A stretch of 64,000 nucleotides of DNA from Prochlorococcus sp. scB245a_520K10. GTDB taxonomy: Bacteria > Cyanobacteriota > Cyanobacteriia > PCC-6307 > Cyanobiaceae. Positions within the stretch are counted from its first letter, which is position 1. Every line of letters starts with the position of its first letter. Positions 19,459 through 27,624 of the stretch are shown in pieces. A model generated the notes under the pieces. The model saw only the letters and a list, made by a program, of their open reading frames with translations. It was not told the origin of the DNA and did no database searches. Made by a program: the position numbers and the translations under genes. The DNA lies in contig JFNU01000005.1 in the NCBI GenBank assembly GCA_000634515.1, positions 1 to 64,000 on the forward strand, in the 5' to 3' direction.

Positions 19459-19532
19459 CGGGACCGACGGGATTCGAACCCGCAACTTCCGCCGTGACAG
19501 GGCGGTGCTCTAACCAGTTGAACTACGGTCCC
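19459..19532 (-). tRNA. trnD: tRNA-Asp (GTC)
   Basis: A 74-base cloverleaf reads on the minus strand: acceptor GGGACCG pairs with CGGTCCC, discriminator G, anticodon loop with GTC in a GC-rich stem, and T-arm GGGTTCGAATCCC. No CCA is encoded. It lies only 18 bases upstream of the gltX TTG start and its 3' end is followed by a run of six T on the coding strand. Confidence 0.97.
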
Positions 19533-19541
19533 AGAGTTTTA

Positions 19542-19561
19542 GTTCTAAAGTTGTTTAGAAC
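19542..19561. repeat. Perfect 8-bp inverted repeat with 4-base loop upstream of tRNA-Asp
   Basis: GTTCTAAA, loop GTTG, TTTAGAAC. It lies 9 bases 5' of tRNA-Asp on its coding strand, between the 64-aa gene and the tRNA. No T-run follows on either strand, so it is not a standard intrinsic terminator. It could be an RNA processing hairpin or chance in AT-rich DNA. Confidence 0.5.
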
Positions 19562-19682
19562 ACTATTCTTAAAATTATCAGATCATAGTATTTAATTTAT
19601 GTTGTTGTAATAAAAAAAATTTATTAATTTAAGGATTTGAAGAAAAAGTAAGTTTTAGAGCTGCCAAATGATAGAGAGGTAT

Positions 19683-19877
19683 TTATTTTTGAGGCCTAAA
19701 ACCAGCAGGTTCTATCAACCTAACTTGGTTGCCTCTGGCTGTAAATTCTCTGCCTTGGTCACTTTGTACTACAACTCTTCCACCAGATTTAACTCTGATG
19801 ACTCTTGCGCGTACCCATCCTAAAGCTGCTGATTCAAGGACTTTAACTACGTCCCCAGGTTGAAGATCTAACTCCAT
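19683..19877 (-). CDS. Small SH3/KOW-like basic protein, 64 aa
   Basis: Starting at ATG 19877 the protein reads MELDLQPGDVVKVLESAALG and then a strand-rich pattern (WVRARVIRVKSGGRVVVQSD, FTARGNQVRLI), ending EPAGFRPQK. It resembles a small beta-barrel of SH3 or KOW type, a fold common in RNA- or ribosome-associated proteins. The frame is open upstream to 19943, but that extension would run into tRNA-Trp, so the shorter start is preferred. It sits between tRNA-Trp and tRNA-Asp downstream of rplS, a translation context. Function is not known to me. Confidence 0.8.
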   Translation of the reverse strand: MELDLQPGDVVKVLESAALGWVRARVIRVKSGGRVVVQSDQGREFTARGNQVRLIEPAGFRPQK

Positions 19878-19913
19878 TTTATGAAAAAAATGATTTATAT
19901 GATGTTGATCAAA

Positions 19914-19986
19914 CGCGCCGTGGAGGACTTGAACCCCCGACATCAGGTTTTGGAGACCTGCGTTCTACCAACTGAACTAACGGCGC
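19914..19986 (-). tRNA. trnW: tRNA-Trp (CCA)
   Basis: A 73-base cloverleaf on the minus strand: acceptor GCGCCGT pairs with ACGGCGC, discriminator G, anticodon stem CAGGT/ACCTG with loop containing CCA, and T-arm GGGGGTTCAAGTCCTCC. It lies 54 bases after rplS and 36 bases before the 64-aa gene, on the same strand. Confidence 0.97.
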
Positions 19987-20040
19987 ATTTAAATAATTAT
20001 AAGCGCCTTTGTGACCAAATAATGTTGTAAATTTACAACT

Positions 20041-20511
20041 TTAACGATCAAAGCGTTGTTTTACGCGAGTAGCTTTTCCTACTCTATCCCTTAGATAGAA
20101 TAACTTAGCTCTTCTTACTTTACCTCTACGTTCAACTTTTAGAGAGGCAACTTGTGGACTATGTAGCATAAATACTCTTTCAACACCTATGCCTTGGAAA
20201 ATTCTTCTAACTGTAATTGTCTGGTTAAGACCTCCATGTCTTTTTGCTATGACAACACCTTCATAAGGCTGAACTCTTTCTTTGTTGCCTTCTGTAATTT
20301 TCACTCCAACTTTAACAGTGTCCCCTACATAAATTTCAGGTAATTCTTTTTTTAATTGTTCATATTCAAATCCCTCAATAAGGTTGGGAACACTAATAGT
20401 TTTTTTAGTTTCAGAAACCAAGTTTTCTTCTTTTTGCTCAACTGCTACATCAATTGACCCATCAGTTTCGATGGCGGTTTCTAATTCATTTTCTTGTTTC
20501 TCTTTGGCCAT
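20041..20511 (-). CDS. rplS: 50S ribosomal protein L19
   Basis: Large-subunit protein at the 30S-50S interface. The L19 core runs from about residue 45 to 156 ([43 protein letters not shown] segment and [16 protein letters not shown]). The N-terminal about 40 residues are an acidic extension ([20 protein letters not shown]) absent from most L19 proteins, so it is about 40 residues longer than the norm. The ATG at 20511 has the sequence [11 protein letters not shown]. tRNA-Trp follows on the same strand. Confidence 0.95.
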   Translation of the reverse strand: MAKEKQENELETAIETDGSIDVAVEQKEENLVSETKKTISVPNLIEGFEYEQLKKELPEIYVGDTVKVGVKITEGNKERVQPYEGVVIAKRHGGLNQTITVRRIFQGIGVERVFMLHSPQVASLKVERRGKVRRAKLFYLRDRVGKATRVKQRFDR

Positions 20512-20542
20512 TTTGGTCTTTTTATCCTACAAGTGTTATATC

Positions 20543-20851
20543 TTAACCTTTTGACTCGCCTTTAGTAACCTTTTTGGTAAATGAAATTGTTTTTGAAAAC
20601 ATTTGGAACCCTGTTATGAGCATCCATAAAACCCCAAGGGAATTCAATAAAACATATATTAATTCTCCATTATCTCCAAGCCATTCGCCCTCATGGAGGG
20701 ACATTAACCAATGAACTTGGTCTCTAGAGTAACCTAATAAATCTTTTGAAACCCTATAGAGGAGGCCGGTTATTGAAGATATAAATAATGGAAGAAAAAC
20801 CCATGGCGCCAAAGCCTTATGAAATTGCCTAGAATTAGATAAAAAATTCAT
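20543..20851 (-). CDS. Small two-helix membrane protein, PepSY-associated type, 102 aa
   Basis: The N-terminus NSRQFHKALAPWVFLPLFISSITGLLYR followed by HWLMSLHEGEWLGDNGELIY and a second helix (LLNSLGVLWMLITGFQMF) resembles the membrane part of PepSY-associated TM proteins: His-bearing helices and an LHEG motif. The rest of such proteins is missing. Conserved His near residues 11, 47 and 53 could bind heme or metal, which is inference. It precedes rplS on the same strand with a 31-base gap and is divergent from map. Confidence 0.7.
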   Translation of the reverse strand: MNFLSNSRQFHKALAPWVFLPLFISSITGLLYRVSKDLLGYSRDQVHWLMSLHEGEWLGDNGELIYVLLNSLGVLWMLITGFQMFSKTISFTKKVTKGESKG

Positions 20852-20880
20852 TCCTGTTTCCCATTGTTATTGATAGATTT

Positions 20881-20909
20881 AAGATAGCCAAGTTCATAAT
20901 GGCTATTTT
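20881..20909. repeat. GC-containing hairpin between the PepSY-like gene and map
   Basis: ATAGCCA, a 9-base loop, then TGGCTAT; the stem extends outward by one G-T wobble and two A-T pairs to about 10 pairs. It lies about 34 bases upstream of the map ATG and 30 upstream of the divergent gene. It could be a 5'-UTR hairpin or an operator; there is no T-run to make it a clear terminator. Confidence 0.45.
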
Positions 20910-20942
20910 GATGATATTTATCTATTCCCATTATTTATTCCA

Positions 20943-21782
20943 ATGAAACATTTTGCAGATCTTTTATTAAATAAAAATAATTCCAAAACTAATGATCAGG
21001 TTCCTTTTATTCAGAGGAGAAGAGGAATTGAAATAAAGTCTGCACGTGAAATAAATTTGATGAAGAAATCTAGCAGGATAGTCGCAACAGTTTTGAGGGA
21101 AATTAATGACTTAATTAAACCTGGAATGAGCACAAAAGATTTAGATGATTTCGCAGAAAAGAGGATAAGAAGTTTTGGAGCTGTGCCAAGTTTTAAGGGC
21201 TATCATGGTTTCCCTTCTAGTATTTGTTCAAGTATTAATAATGAGGTTGTCCATGGAATACCAAATAAAAATAAAATAATTAAAAATGGTGACTTAGTTA
21301 AGATTGATACAGGCGCATTTTTAAATGGCTTTCATGGAGATAGTTGTATATCAATTTGTGTGGGAGAAGTAAGTTCAAAGGCCCAAAATCTTAGTGAGAT
21401 AGCACATAAAGCATTGTATGCTGGCCTTTCGAAAATCAAGGCAGGAAACACACTTCTCGATGTGGCTGGGGAAATTGAAGATATTGTCATAAAAAATGGG
21501 TTTAGTGTTGTTGAAGATTACACAGGTCATGGGGTTGGAAGAAATCTCCACGAAGAACCCTCTGTATTTAATTTTCGAACGAAGGAATTGCCCAACGTAG
21601 TCCTTCGTGAAGGGATGACCTTAGCTGTGGAACCAATTGTTAACGAAGGAACTAAATTTTGTAAAACATTAAATGATAGATGGACAGTCATAACAAAGGA
21701 TGGAAAATTATCGGCGCAATGGGAGCATACAATTGTTGTCTTAAAAGATGGTATTGAGATATTGACAGATAGAGATTTCTAG
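20943..21782 (+). CDS. map: Methionine aminopeptidase, type I
   Basis: Removes the initiator Met from nascent proteins; a dinuclear metal enzyme. All five metal ligands are visible: Asp122 and Asp133 in KIDTGAFLNGFHGDS, His196 in TGHGVGRNLHEEP, Glu230 in AVEPIV and Glu261 in QWEHTIVV. An N-terminal extension of about 30 residues precedes the pita-bread fold, making 279 rather than about 250 residues. It is divergent from a small membrane protein gene and convergent with an SDR gene, leaving 12 bases. Confidence 0.95.
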   Translation: MKHFADLLLNKNNSKTNDQVPFIQRRRGIEIKSAREINLMKKSSRIVATVLREINDLIKPGMSTKDLDDFAEKRIRSFGAVPSFKGYHGFPSSICSSINNEVVHGIPNKNKIIKNGDLVKIDTGAFLNGFHGDSCISICVGEVSSKAQNLSEIAHKALYAGLSKIKAGNTLLDVAGEIEDIVIKNGFSVVEDYTGHGVGRNLHEEPSVFNFRTKELPNVVLREGMTLAVEPIVNEGTKFCKTLNDRWTVITKDGKLSAQWEHTIVVLKDGIEILTDRDF

Positions 21783-21794
21783 GTTCCCAGAGTT

Positions 21795-22514
21795 CTAAGA
21801 TTTGTATTTATAAATAATTTTGCAATACAAAAAATTAAAAAATTCTTTTAATGGGAAAAGTAGGTAACTTAAAGGATTTGGACTTATTATGATTAAATAA
21901 TTTTTTGAATTAGCCAGATCATAAATCTTCTTGGAAACAAACTTGGGATTCATAATTCCAATAGGATTAAGTTCTGATTTAAAAGGCCCTAGGATTATTT
22001 TCTTAATAATTAATTTTTTTTTAGTATCTTTGTCCATAAGATTTTTTTTGAAAGAAACTAATTGACCAATAAGGGATTTACTTATCTCATATGATGGATT
22101 CAAGGCTGGTAATATTTCTGCTTCTGATGTATTAATCCAAATCTCTTTTTTTATTAATGATTCATTTGTTAAAGCAATATTTTCAAACAAATTTAAAAAT
22201 TTGAATTTGCTTAATGCATTTATTTCTATTGATTTCTCATAATTAGCACTTTCTCTACTTAGATTATAAATACCATGATTTAAAATTAAAATATCTATCT
22301 TTTTAAGATGTTTTTTTAATGTCGATTCTTTCCCACATTCCCATTTAACCCATTCATTAGGAGATTCAAGATTTATTTCAGAATCTTTTTTACTATGAGT
22401 AAATCCAATCACTTTATAGCCTTTCTGACGAAATAACTTTGTTAATTCTTTTCCTAGAGACCCCGAAGCCCCAGTAATGCCAACAGTTTTTTCATTTTTC
22501 ATTGAATTTATCAT
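21795..22514 (-). CDS. Short-chain dehydrogenase/reductase, substrate unknown
   Basis: Rossmann protein with cofactor loop GITGASGSLGKEL near residues 12-24, an LILNHG motif in place of NNAG near 90, and catalytic-type YEISK near 144. The family is clear but no substrate can be read. 239 residues is slightly short, and the C-terminus ends in a hydrophobic then basic stretch (LSYLLFPLKEFFNFLYCKII), unusual for an SDR and possibly a membrane-contact helix. Alternative ATG at 22502. It is divergent from the BioD/DRTGG gene across an intergenic region holding a perfect 14-bp inverted repeat. Confidence 0.8.
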   Translation of the reverse strand: MINSMKNEKTVGITGASGSLGKELTKLFRQKGYKVIGFTHSKKDSEINLESPNEWVKWECGKESTLKKHLKKIDILILNHGIYNLSRESANYEKSIEINALSKFKFLNLFENIALTNESLIKKEIWINTSEAEILPALNPSYEISKSLIGQLVSFKKNLMDKDTKKKLIIKKIILGPFKSELNPIGIMNPKFVSKKIYDLANSKNYLIIISPNPLSYLLFPLKEFFNFLYCKIIYKYKS

Positions 22515-22564
22515 TTTTTTGAATTTGATGAAATACCAAAGAACTAAAATAAATTTACCTAAAA

Positions 22565-22605
22565 AAATATTTATTTATTTGATTAAAACTCATAAATAAA
22601 TATTT
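22565..22605. repeat. Perfect 14-bp AT-only inverted repeat, 13-base spacer
   Basis: AAATATTTATTTAT and its exact reverse complement flank a 13-base spacer between two divergent genes (starts at 22514 and 22662). It is the longest perfect inverted repeat I noticed between genes here. It may be a cruciform-forming or regulatory site for both genes, but its all-AT composition makes chance plausible. Confidence 0.55.
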
Positions 22606-22661
22606 GTTTAGTTATAAAAAAAATATTATCTTTAACCTATAGATAAATAATCCTATTAATT

Positions 22662-23771
22662 ATGAGCGATATATTATTGATTGGTTCATGTGAGCCATTT
22701 AGTGGTAAGTCTGCATTGGTTCTTGGGATAGCAAAAAGACTGTTGCATGAGGAAAAAAAAGTACGTATTGGTAAACCTCTAGCCACCTGCATCGAACTTA
22801 CCAATCTACCTTCAATATCCTATGAAGGTTTAATAGATGATGATGTTAAGTTTATTGGTTCAACATTAAGTATTGAAGAGGAGAATTTGATTTCTTCAGT
22901 AGGATTATTGGATAATATATCAGCTGAAAAAAGAATCTCTAATAAAGATTTACTTCCCGGAAAAGGTTTTGATCAAATTGAAAGTTTGGTTAATGATGAT
23001 TTTGAAGGATTAAATATTCTAGAAGCGGCTGGAAGTCTTCATGAGGGGATGATTTATGGTTTAAGTCTCCCACAACTGGCAGAGAGCTTAGATGCAAAAG
23101 TCTTAATTGTGAATTTATGGGAAGATTGTAAAAGCGTAGATGCTTTACTTGATGCAAAAAAACAGTTAGGAGAGCATTTAGCTGGAGTTGTTTTAAATGC
23201 AGTTTTGCCTCAAGAAGTCGAAAAAGTTAAAAGTGAAATTATACCTTCTCTTAAAGATTTGGGTATTGAAGTGTTTGGGGTGATGCCTAAATCACCACTG
23301 CTTAGAAGTGTCACCGTAGGAGAGCTTGTAAGAAGATTAGACGCCCAAGTAATTTGTTGCCCTGAAAAAGATCAATTACTTGTTGAGACATTAAGTATTG
23401 GTGCAATGGGTGTAAATTCTGCAATGGAATTTTTCAGGAGAAGACGTAATATGGCAGTAGTTACTGGAGCCGATAGAACTGATATCCAACTTGCGGCTTT
23501 GGAAGCTTCAACTCAATGCCTTATTTTAACTGGTTTGGGAGAACCTCTATCACAATTGATTCATAGAGCAGAGGAATTAGAGGTGCCGATTTTAAAAGTG
23601 GAATTAGACACTCTTGCCTCCGTAGAAATTATTGAACAAGCTTTTGGCCATGTCAGAATACATGAGTCAATTAAAGCTTCTTATGCAGTTCAATTAGTTC
23701 AGGAGCATGTAAATCTAAAAAGAGTTCTCGAAAAGATAGATTTTCCCTGCAATTTCTCAGATAAATGCTAA
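22662..23771 (+). CDS. BioD-like/DRTGG-domain protein (phosphotransacetylase N-terminal type, no catalytic domain)
   Basis: Residues about 1-190 form a P-loop domain of the BioD type with GSCEPFSGKSALVLGIAKRL near the N-terminus. Residues about 210-320 are a DRTGG-like domain with VVTGADRTDIQLAALEAS and CLILTGLGEPLSQLI. This is the layout of the N-terminal half of long bacterial phosphotransacetylases, but the acetyltransferase domain is absent (369 versus about 700 residues). A regulatory or nucleotide-binding role is more likely than acetyl-phosphate synthesis. The SLOG-like gene follows after 25 bases. Confidence 0.82.
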   Translation: MSDILLIGSCEPFSGKSALVLGIAKRLLHEEKKVRIGKPLATCIELTNLPSISYEGLIDDDVKFIGSTLSIEEENLISSVGLLDNISAEKRISNKDLLPGKGFDQIESLVNDDFEGLNILEAAGSLHEGMIYGLSLPQLAESLDAKVLIVNLWEDCKSVDALLDAKKQLGEHLAGVVLNAVLPQEVEKVKSEIIPSLKDLGIEVFGVMPKSPLLRSVTVGELVRRLDAQVICCPEKDQLLVETLSIGAMGVNSAMEFFRRRRNMAVVTGADRTDIQLAALEASTQCLILTGLGEPLSQLIHRAEELEVPILKVELDTLASVEIIEQAFGHVRIHESIKASYAVQLVQEHVNLKRVLEKIDFPCNFSDKC

Positions 23772-23796
23772 TTTCAAATATAGGAACCATTTTATT

Positions 23797-24309
23797 TTGA
23801 GTCGCTCTTTAGATCTACCAGCAACAGAAGGCGTTGATGCCTTAGCTCAAGAACTTGCAAAACTCCAGGATAACGGCAAAAGGAGGATTGCTTTTCTAGG
23901 AAGTAGGCATGTACCAGTCGTTGATATTCACTTGATTGAGCTGATAGCAAGATCTCTAGCAGAAGAGGGACATAATATTCTTACATCTGGATCTCAAGGG
24001 GTAAATGCTGCGGTTATTCGTGCTGTTTTAGATATTAACCCATCATTATTGACTGTTTTATTACCACAAAGTCTTGATAGACAAATTCCTGAAATTAAGG
24101 ATCAACTTGAAAGGGTTATGCATTTAGTTGAAAAAAGTGAAAATGATGAATTACCTTTGCCTCTCGCAAGTAGCCTTTGTAATCAAGAAATTATTACTAG
24201 GTGTGATCAATTAATTTGTTTTGCCTTTCACGATAGTGAAACTTTACTAAATAGTTGTAGATGCGCTGAAGAAATGGGAAAAGTTGTGAGTTTGTTATTT
24301 TTTGATTAA
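23797..24309 (+). CDS. Rossmann-like nucleotide-binding protein, SLOG/DprA-like, 170 aa
   Basis: The motif RIAFLGSRHVPVVDIHLIEL followed by a LTSGSQGVNAAVIRAVLD segment (the GSxGxxxA pattern) resembles the SLOG superfamily of DprA, LOG and related proteins that bind nucleotides or nucleic acid. At 170 residues it has only this domain, with no winged helix of full DprA. The start is TTG at 23797; no ATG in frame precedes the conserved part. It follows the DRTGG protein by 25 bases and is probably in the same transcript. Function unknown. Confidence 0.72.
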   Translation: MSRSLDLPATEGVDALAQELAKLQDNGKRRIAFLGSRHVPVVDIHLIELIARSLAEEGHNILTSGSQGVNAAVIRAVLDINPSLLTVLLPQSLDRQIPEIKDQLERVMHLVEKSENDELPLPLASSLCNQEIITRCDQLICFAFHDSETLLNSCRCAEEMGKVVSLLFFD

Positions 24310-24378
24310 ATATATCCATTTCTCCTTTTTAAAATCATATTTATGCTATTAATAATCTTGCGTTAAAAAAAATGTAGT

Positions 24379-24876
24379 ATGGCAGAAAGTTTTTCATTTG
24401 ATGTGGTTTCTGATTTTGATAGACAGGAACTAGTTAATACTTTAGATCAAGTAAAAAGAGAAATTTCTCAACGTTACGATCTGAAAGGAACTGATAGTGT
24501 AGTTGATTTAGATAAAGAAAATATATTTATAACTACAAATAGTGAATTAACCCTAAATGCTGTAAATGACATAATTAGACAAAAGGCAATAAAAAGAAAC
24601 CTATCTTTAAAAATTTTCGACTACGGTCAAATTGAAATAGTTAGTGGCAATAAAGTGAAGCAGACAATTTTATTGAAACAAGGCATTAAACAAGATATAG
24701 CAAAAAAAATTAGTAAAAATATTAGAGATCAAATAAAAAAAATTAATGTCAGCATCAATGGAGAAACACTAAGGGTTTCTAGTAAGAGCAAAAATGATCT
24801 TCAATTAGTAATTAAGCTTGTAAGTGAATTGGAAGAGTCTTTGAATATTCCTCTAAAGGCTAATAATTTTAGATAA
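24379..24876 (+). CDS. YajQ-family nucleotide-binding protein
   Basis: DUF520/YajQ protein of 165 residues starting AESFSFDVVSDFDRQELVNT with the following ISQRYDLKGTDS, both hallmark segments; IRDQIKKINVSINGETLRVS and the C-terminal LNIPLKANNFR are also typical. YajQ has two RNP-like domains and binds nucleic acid or nucleotides; a Xanthomonas homologue binds cyclic di-GMP. The role in cyanobacteria is not established. It is on the same strand as the preceding DRTGG and SLOG genes, 69 bases downstream. Confidence 0.93.
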   Translation: MAESFSFDVVSDFDRQELVNTLDQVKREISQRYDLKGTDSVVDLDKENIFITTNSELTLNAVNDIIRQKAIKRNLSLKIFDYGQIEIVSGNKVKQTILLKQGIKQDIAKKISKNIRDQIKKINVSINGETLRVSSKSKNDLQLVIKLVSELEESLNIPLKANNFR

Positions 24877-24903
24877 AATCTTGAATAGTAATATTTTTAA
24901 GAT

Positions 24904-25110
24904 ATGGCAGATTATCCCGAATCGCTTATTAAATCATTACTTCTGAAGGTAAAAGAATATCCCCGCTTTTCAAACGAAGAAATAGAAAAATTTTGTTGGA
25001 TGGCAGTGCATGAGCATAAGCATGGTGTTTTGCCCTCAGAATATGATATTAGGGAGATTGACGAAGGTCTTTATTTAGAACTTTTGCAAGCATTTAAATC
25101 TAAAAAATAA
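24904..25110 (+). CDS. Conserved-looking small acidic protein, 68 aa
   Basis: Reads MADYPESLIKSLLLKVKEYP and then NEEIEKFCWMAVHEHKHGVL, ending AFKSKK. Helical and soluble, with one Cys and a HEHKHG cluster that could bind metal (inference). No family name recognised. It follows yajQ by 27 bases on the same strand and has a normal ATG start. Confidence 0.7.
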   Translation: MADYPESLIKSLLLKVKEYPRFSNEEIEKFCWMAVHEHKHGVLPSEYDIREIDEGLYLELLQAFKSKK

Positions 25111-25225
25111 AAAAAATAATATTTCAATCTCCTTTTACAATTATTAAAAAATTATATTAATTAAATGCCCTATTAATGCACTAATTAATTTGATTAAATA
25201 TGATTGTTTATAAAGAGAAATTTTA

Positions 25226-26029
25226 ATGTCAACATCCTTTAAAAATGTAACCCCAACAGGTCCTGGCGGTACAGCAACACTATTAATTGTACTATCTTTT
25301 ACTGGCTTTCTTTTACTCACCCAGTCTCTCTTTGTAGTTCCCTCTGGGCAGGTAGCTGTAGTAACAACATTAGGTAAAGTAAGTGGTCCTTCTAGGAGAG
25401 CTGGTTTAAACTTTAAACTACCATTTATTCAGTCTGTATATCCATTTGATATTAAAACTCAAGTTCAACCTGAAAAATTTGAAACTTTAACAAAAGACCT
25501 TCAAGTTATAAGGGCTACAGCTACTGTCAAGTATTCAGTAAAACCTAATGAAGCAGGAAGGATTTTCGCCACAATTGCCAGCAGGAATAGCGATGTTTAT
25601 CAAAAAATTGTCCAGCCGTCTTTACTTAAAGCCCTCAAGTCAGTCTTTTCTCAATATGAGCTAGAGACTATAGCTACAGAATTCGCAGTTATTTCTGAAA
25701 AAGTAGGAGATACCGTTGCTAAAGAACTAAATTCATTCGATTACGTAGATGTTAGAAGTTTAGATTTGACTGGATTAGAGATTGCTGAGGAATATAGAGC
25801 TGCTATTGAACAAAAGCAAATAGCGGGTCAACAATTACTAAGAGCAAAGACAGAAGTAGAAATTGCGGAACAAGAAGCTCTTAGATATGAAACATTAAAT
25901 AAAAGTCTTGACGATCAAGTTCTTTTCAAATTATTTCTAGACAAATGGGACGGTAGTACGCAAGTTGTTCCAGGATTGCCAGGATCAGAAGGAGGTAGCC
26001 CACCGGTAATTGTTGGAGGTAGAAGATAA
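25226..26029 (+). CDS. Prohibitin-like SPFH/band 7 protein
   Basis: One N-terminal membrane helix (residues about 18-40, TLLIVLSFTGFLLLTQSLF) precedes the SPFH domain: VPSGQVAVVTTLGKVSGPSR, GLNFKLPFIQSVYPFD and DLQVIRATATVKYSV. A coiled-coil stretch rich in Ala, Glu and Gln (EQKQIAGQQLLRAKTEVEIA) lies near 195-225. The C-terminus ends in a Gly/Pro-rich tail. Such proteins form membrane scaffolds, in cyanobacteria found in plasma or thylakoid membranes, and often associate with FtsH proteases. 267 residues fits a prohibitin. Confidence 0.92.
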   Translation: MSTSFKNVTPTGPGGTATLLIVLSFTGFLLLTQSLFVVPSGQVAVVTTLGKVSGPSRRAGLNFKLPFIQSVYPFDIKTQVQPEKFETLTKDLQVIRATATVKYSVKPNEAGRIFATIASRNSDVYQKIVQPSLLKALKSVFSQYELETIATEFAVISEKVGDTVAKELNSFDYVDVRSLDLTGLEIAEEYRAAIEQKQIAGQQLLRAKTEVEIAEQEALRYETLNKSLDDQVLFKLFLDKWDGSTQVVPGLPGSEGGSPPVIVGGRR

Positions 26030-26098
26030 ATTAATTTTTATACCCACTCCAGATAAATTGTTTTTGGTTTTTACTTTAATGCAAAAAATAATATGCTG

Positions 26099-27400
26099 TT
26101 AATTTTTTATAGCATTGAAAGATTGGTCAAATGCTTCGATTGTTCTATCAATTTCTTCTTCACTGTGAGCTAGTGATGTGAAGCCAGCCTCAAATGGACT
26201 TGGTGCAAGATAAACACCTCGTTGAAGCATCTCTTTATGCAACTTTCCAAAAAGTTCAGCATCGTTTGTTTTTGCTTCATCAAAGTTCCTAACTGGTCCA
26301 TCACATAAGAAAAATCCAAACATGGCACTTATGCTACCCCCGTGAATAGCGATACCATTGTTATCTGCAGCCTGAATTATCCCCTCAATTAATCTAGAAG
26401 TAATTGCATCAAGTTTCTCGTAGGTCCCATCTTGCTTTAGTAGCTCAAGAGTTTTTATGCCAGCAGTCATTGCGAGTGGGTTTCCACTCAAAGTGCCTGC
26501 TTGGTAGACCGGTCCTGAAGGAGCTACCATTGACATAATTTCTTTCTTGCCTCCATAAGCCCCAACAGGTAAGCCGCCTCCAATTACTTTCCCAAGTGTA
26601 GTTAAATCAGGAGTAACACCAAATTTTTCTTGGGCACCTCCATAACTGATTCTGAACCCAGTCATGACTTCATCAAAAACTAATAATGATCCATTCTCAG
26701 TGGTTAATTCCCTTAATCCTTCTAAGAATCCTGGTTCAGGAGTAATAAAGCCTGCATTACCAACAATAGGCTCAAGTATCACTCCCGAAATGGCATCTGG
26801 ATTTTCGGAGAATAATTTTTTCACTGCTTCAAGATCATTGTAGGGAGCAGTAAGTGTGTTAGCAGTTGTTGTTCGTGGAACCCCTGGGGAATCTGGCAAA
26901 CCTAAAGTGGCTACACCTGATCCAGCTTTTACCAAAAACATATCTGCATGTCCGTGGTAGCAACCGTCAAATTTAATAACTTTATCTCTTCCAGTGAATG
27001 CTCTCATAAGCCTCAAAACAGCCATGCAAGCTTCAGTACCACTATTAACAAATCTAACCATTTCTACGGATGGGACAGCATTTATAACCATCTCAGCAAG
27101 TTTGTTCTCTAAGACGCAAGGGGCTCCAAAACTGGTACCTTTCTCAATTGCTTCCTGTAATGCTGTTGTAACTTCGGGGTGCGCGTGACCACATATAGCA
27201 GGTCCCCAACTTCCTATATAGTCAATATATCTATTCCCATCAATATCCCAAGCAAAAGGGCCTTTAACTCTATCAAAAACTATCGGCTGTCCTCCGACAG
27301 ACTTAAAAGCTCTTACTGGAGAACTTACTCCCCCTGGCATTAATTCTTGAGCAGCAGAGAAAATTTCTTCTGATTTGGTGCAATTTAATATGTCAGTCAC
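26099..27400 (-). CDS. hemL: Glutamate-1-semialdehyde 2,1-aminomutase
   Basis: PLP enzyme converting glutamate 1-semialdehyde to 5-aminolevulinate, the entry to heme, chlorophyll, bilin and corrin synthesis. Visible: [16 protein letters not shown] at the N-terminus, [39 protein letters not shown], the Asp of [12 protein letters not shown] and the PLP-Lys in [13 protein letters not shown]. 433 residues is normal. It stands alone on the minus strand between the SPFH gene and xth. Confidence 0.97.
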   Translation of the reverse strand: MTDILNCTKSEEIFSAAQELMPGGVSSPVRAFKSVGGQPIVFDRVKGPFAWDIDGNRYIDYIGSWGPAICGHAHPEVTTALQEAIEKGTSFGAPCVLENKLAEMVINAVPSVEMVRFVNSGTEACMAVLRLMRAFTGRDKVIKFDGCYHGHADMFLVKAGSGVATLGLPDSPGVPRTTTANTLTAPYNDLEAVKKLFSENPDAISGVILEPIVGNAGFITPEPGFLEGLRELTTENGSLLVFDEVMTGFRISYGGAQEKFGVTPDLTTLGKVIGGGLPVGAYGGKKEIMSMVAPSGPVYQAGTLSGNPLAMTAGIKTLELLKQDGTYEKLDAITSRLIEGIIQAADNNGIAIHGGSISAMFGFFLCDGPVRNFDEAKTNDAELFGKLHKEMLQRGVYLAPSPFEAGFTSLAHSEEEIDRTIEAFDQSFNAIKN

Positions 27401-27624
27401 AATTTAACTAAATGATACTTTGAGAAAAATTTGTCATGTTCTAAATTAGAAATAAGTAAAAATTTTGTCAATCAGATTGAAATTCTACATTATGATATTT
27501 TTATTGCGAAAGTTTGGATTGTAAATTATTAATTTTTAGGAAATCATGATAGAAATCAAGATCAACCTAGATAAGTCTTTATTAATAAGCGTTTTCAGGT
27601 ATTAAAATTTTTGATTTATTTTAT

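Noticed and set aside
19441..19485. N-terminal extension of gltX to an upstream ATG
   Set aside because: The ATG lies inside tRNA-Asp and the residues do not match GltX starts.
19878..19943. Longer start for the 64-aa protein
   Set aside because: The extension runs into the tRNA-Trp gene; ATG at 19877 is sufficient.
27546..27605. 19-codon frame in the 224-base gap between hemL and xth, with AGGA upstream
   Set aside because: Too short to judge; no resemblance to known small photosystem subunits.
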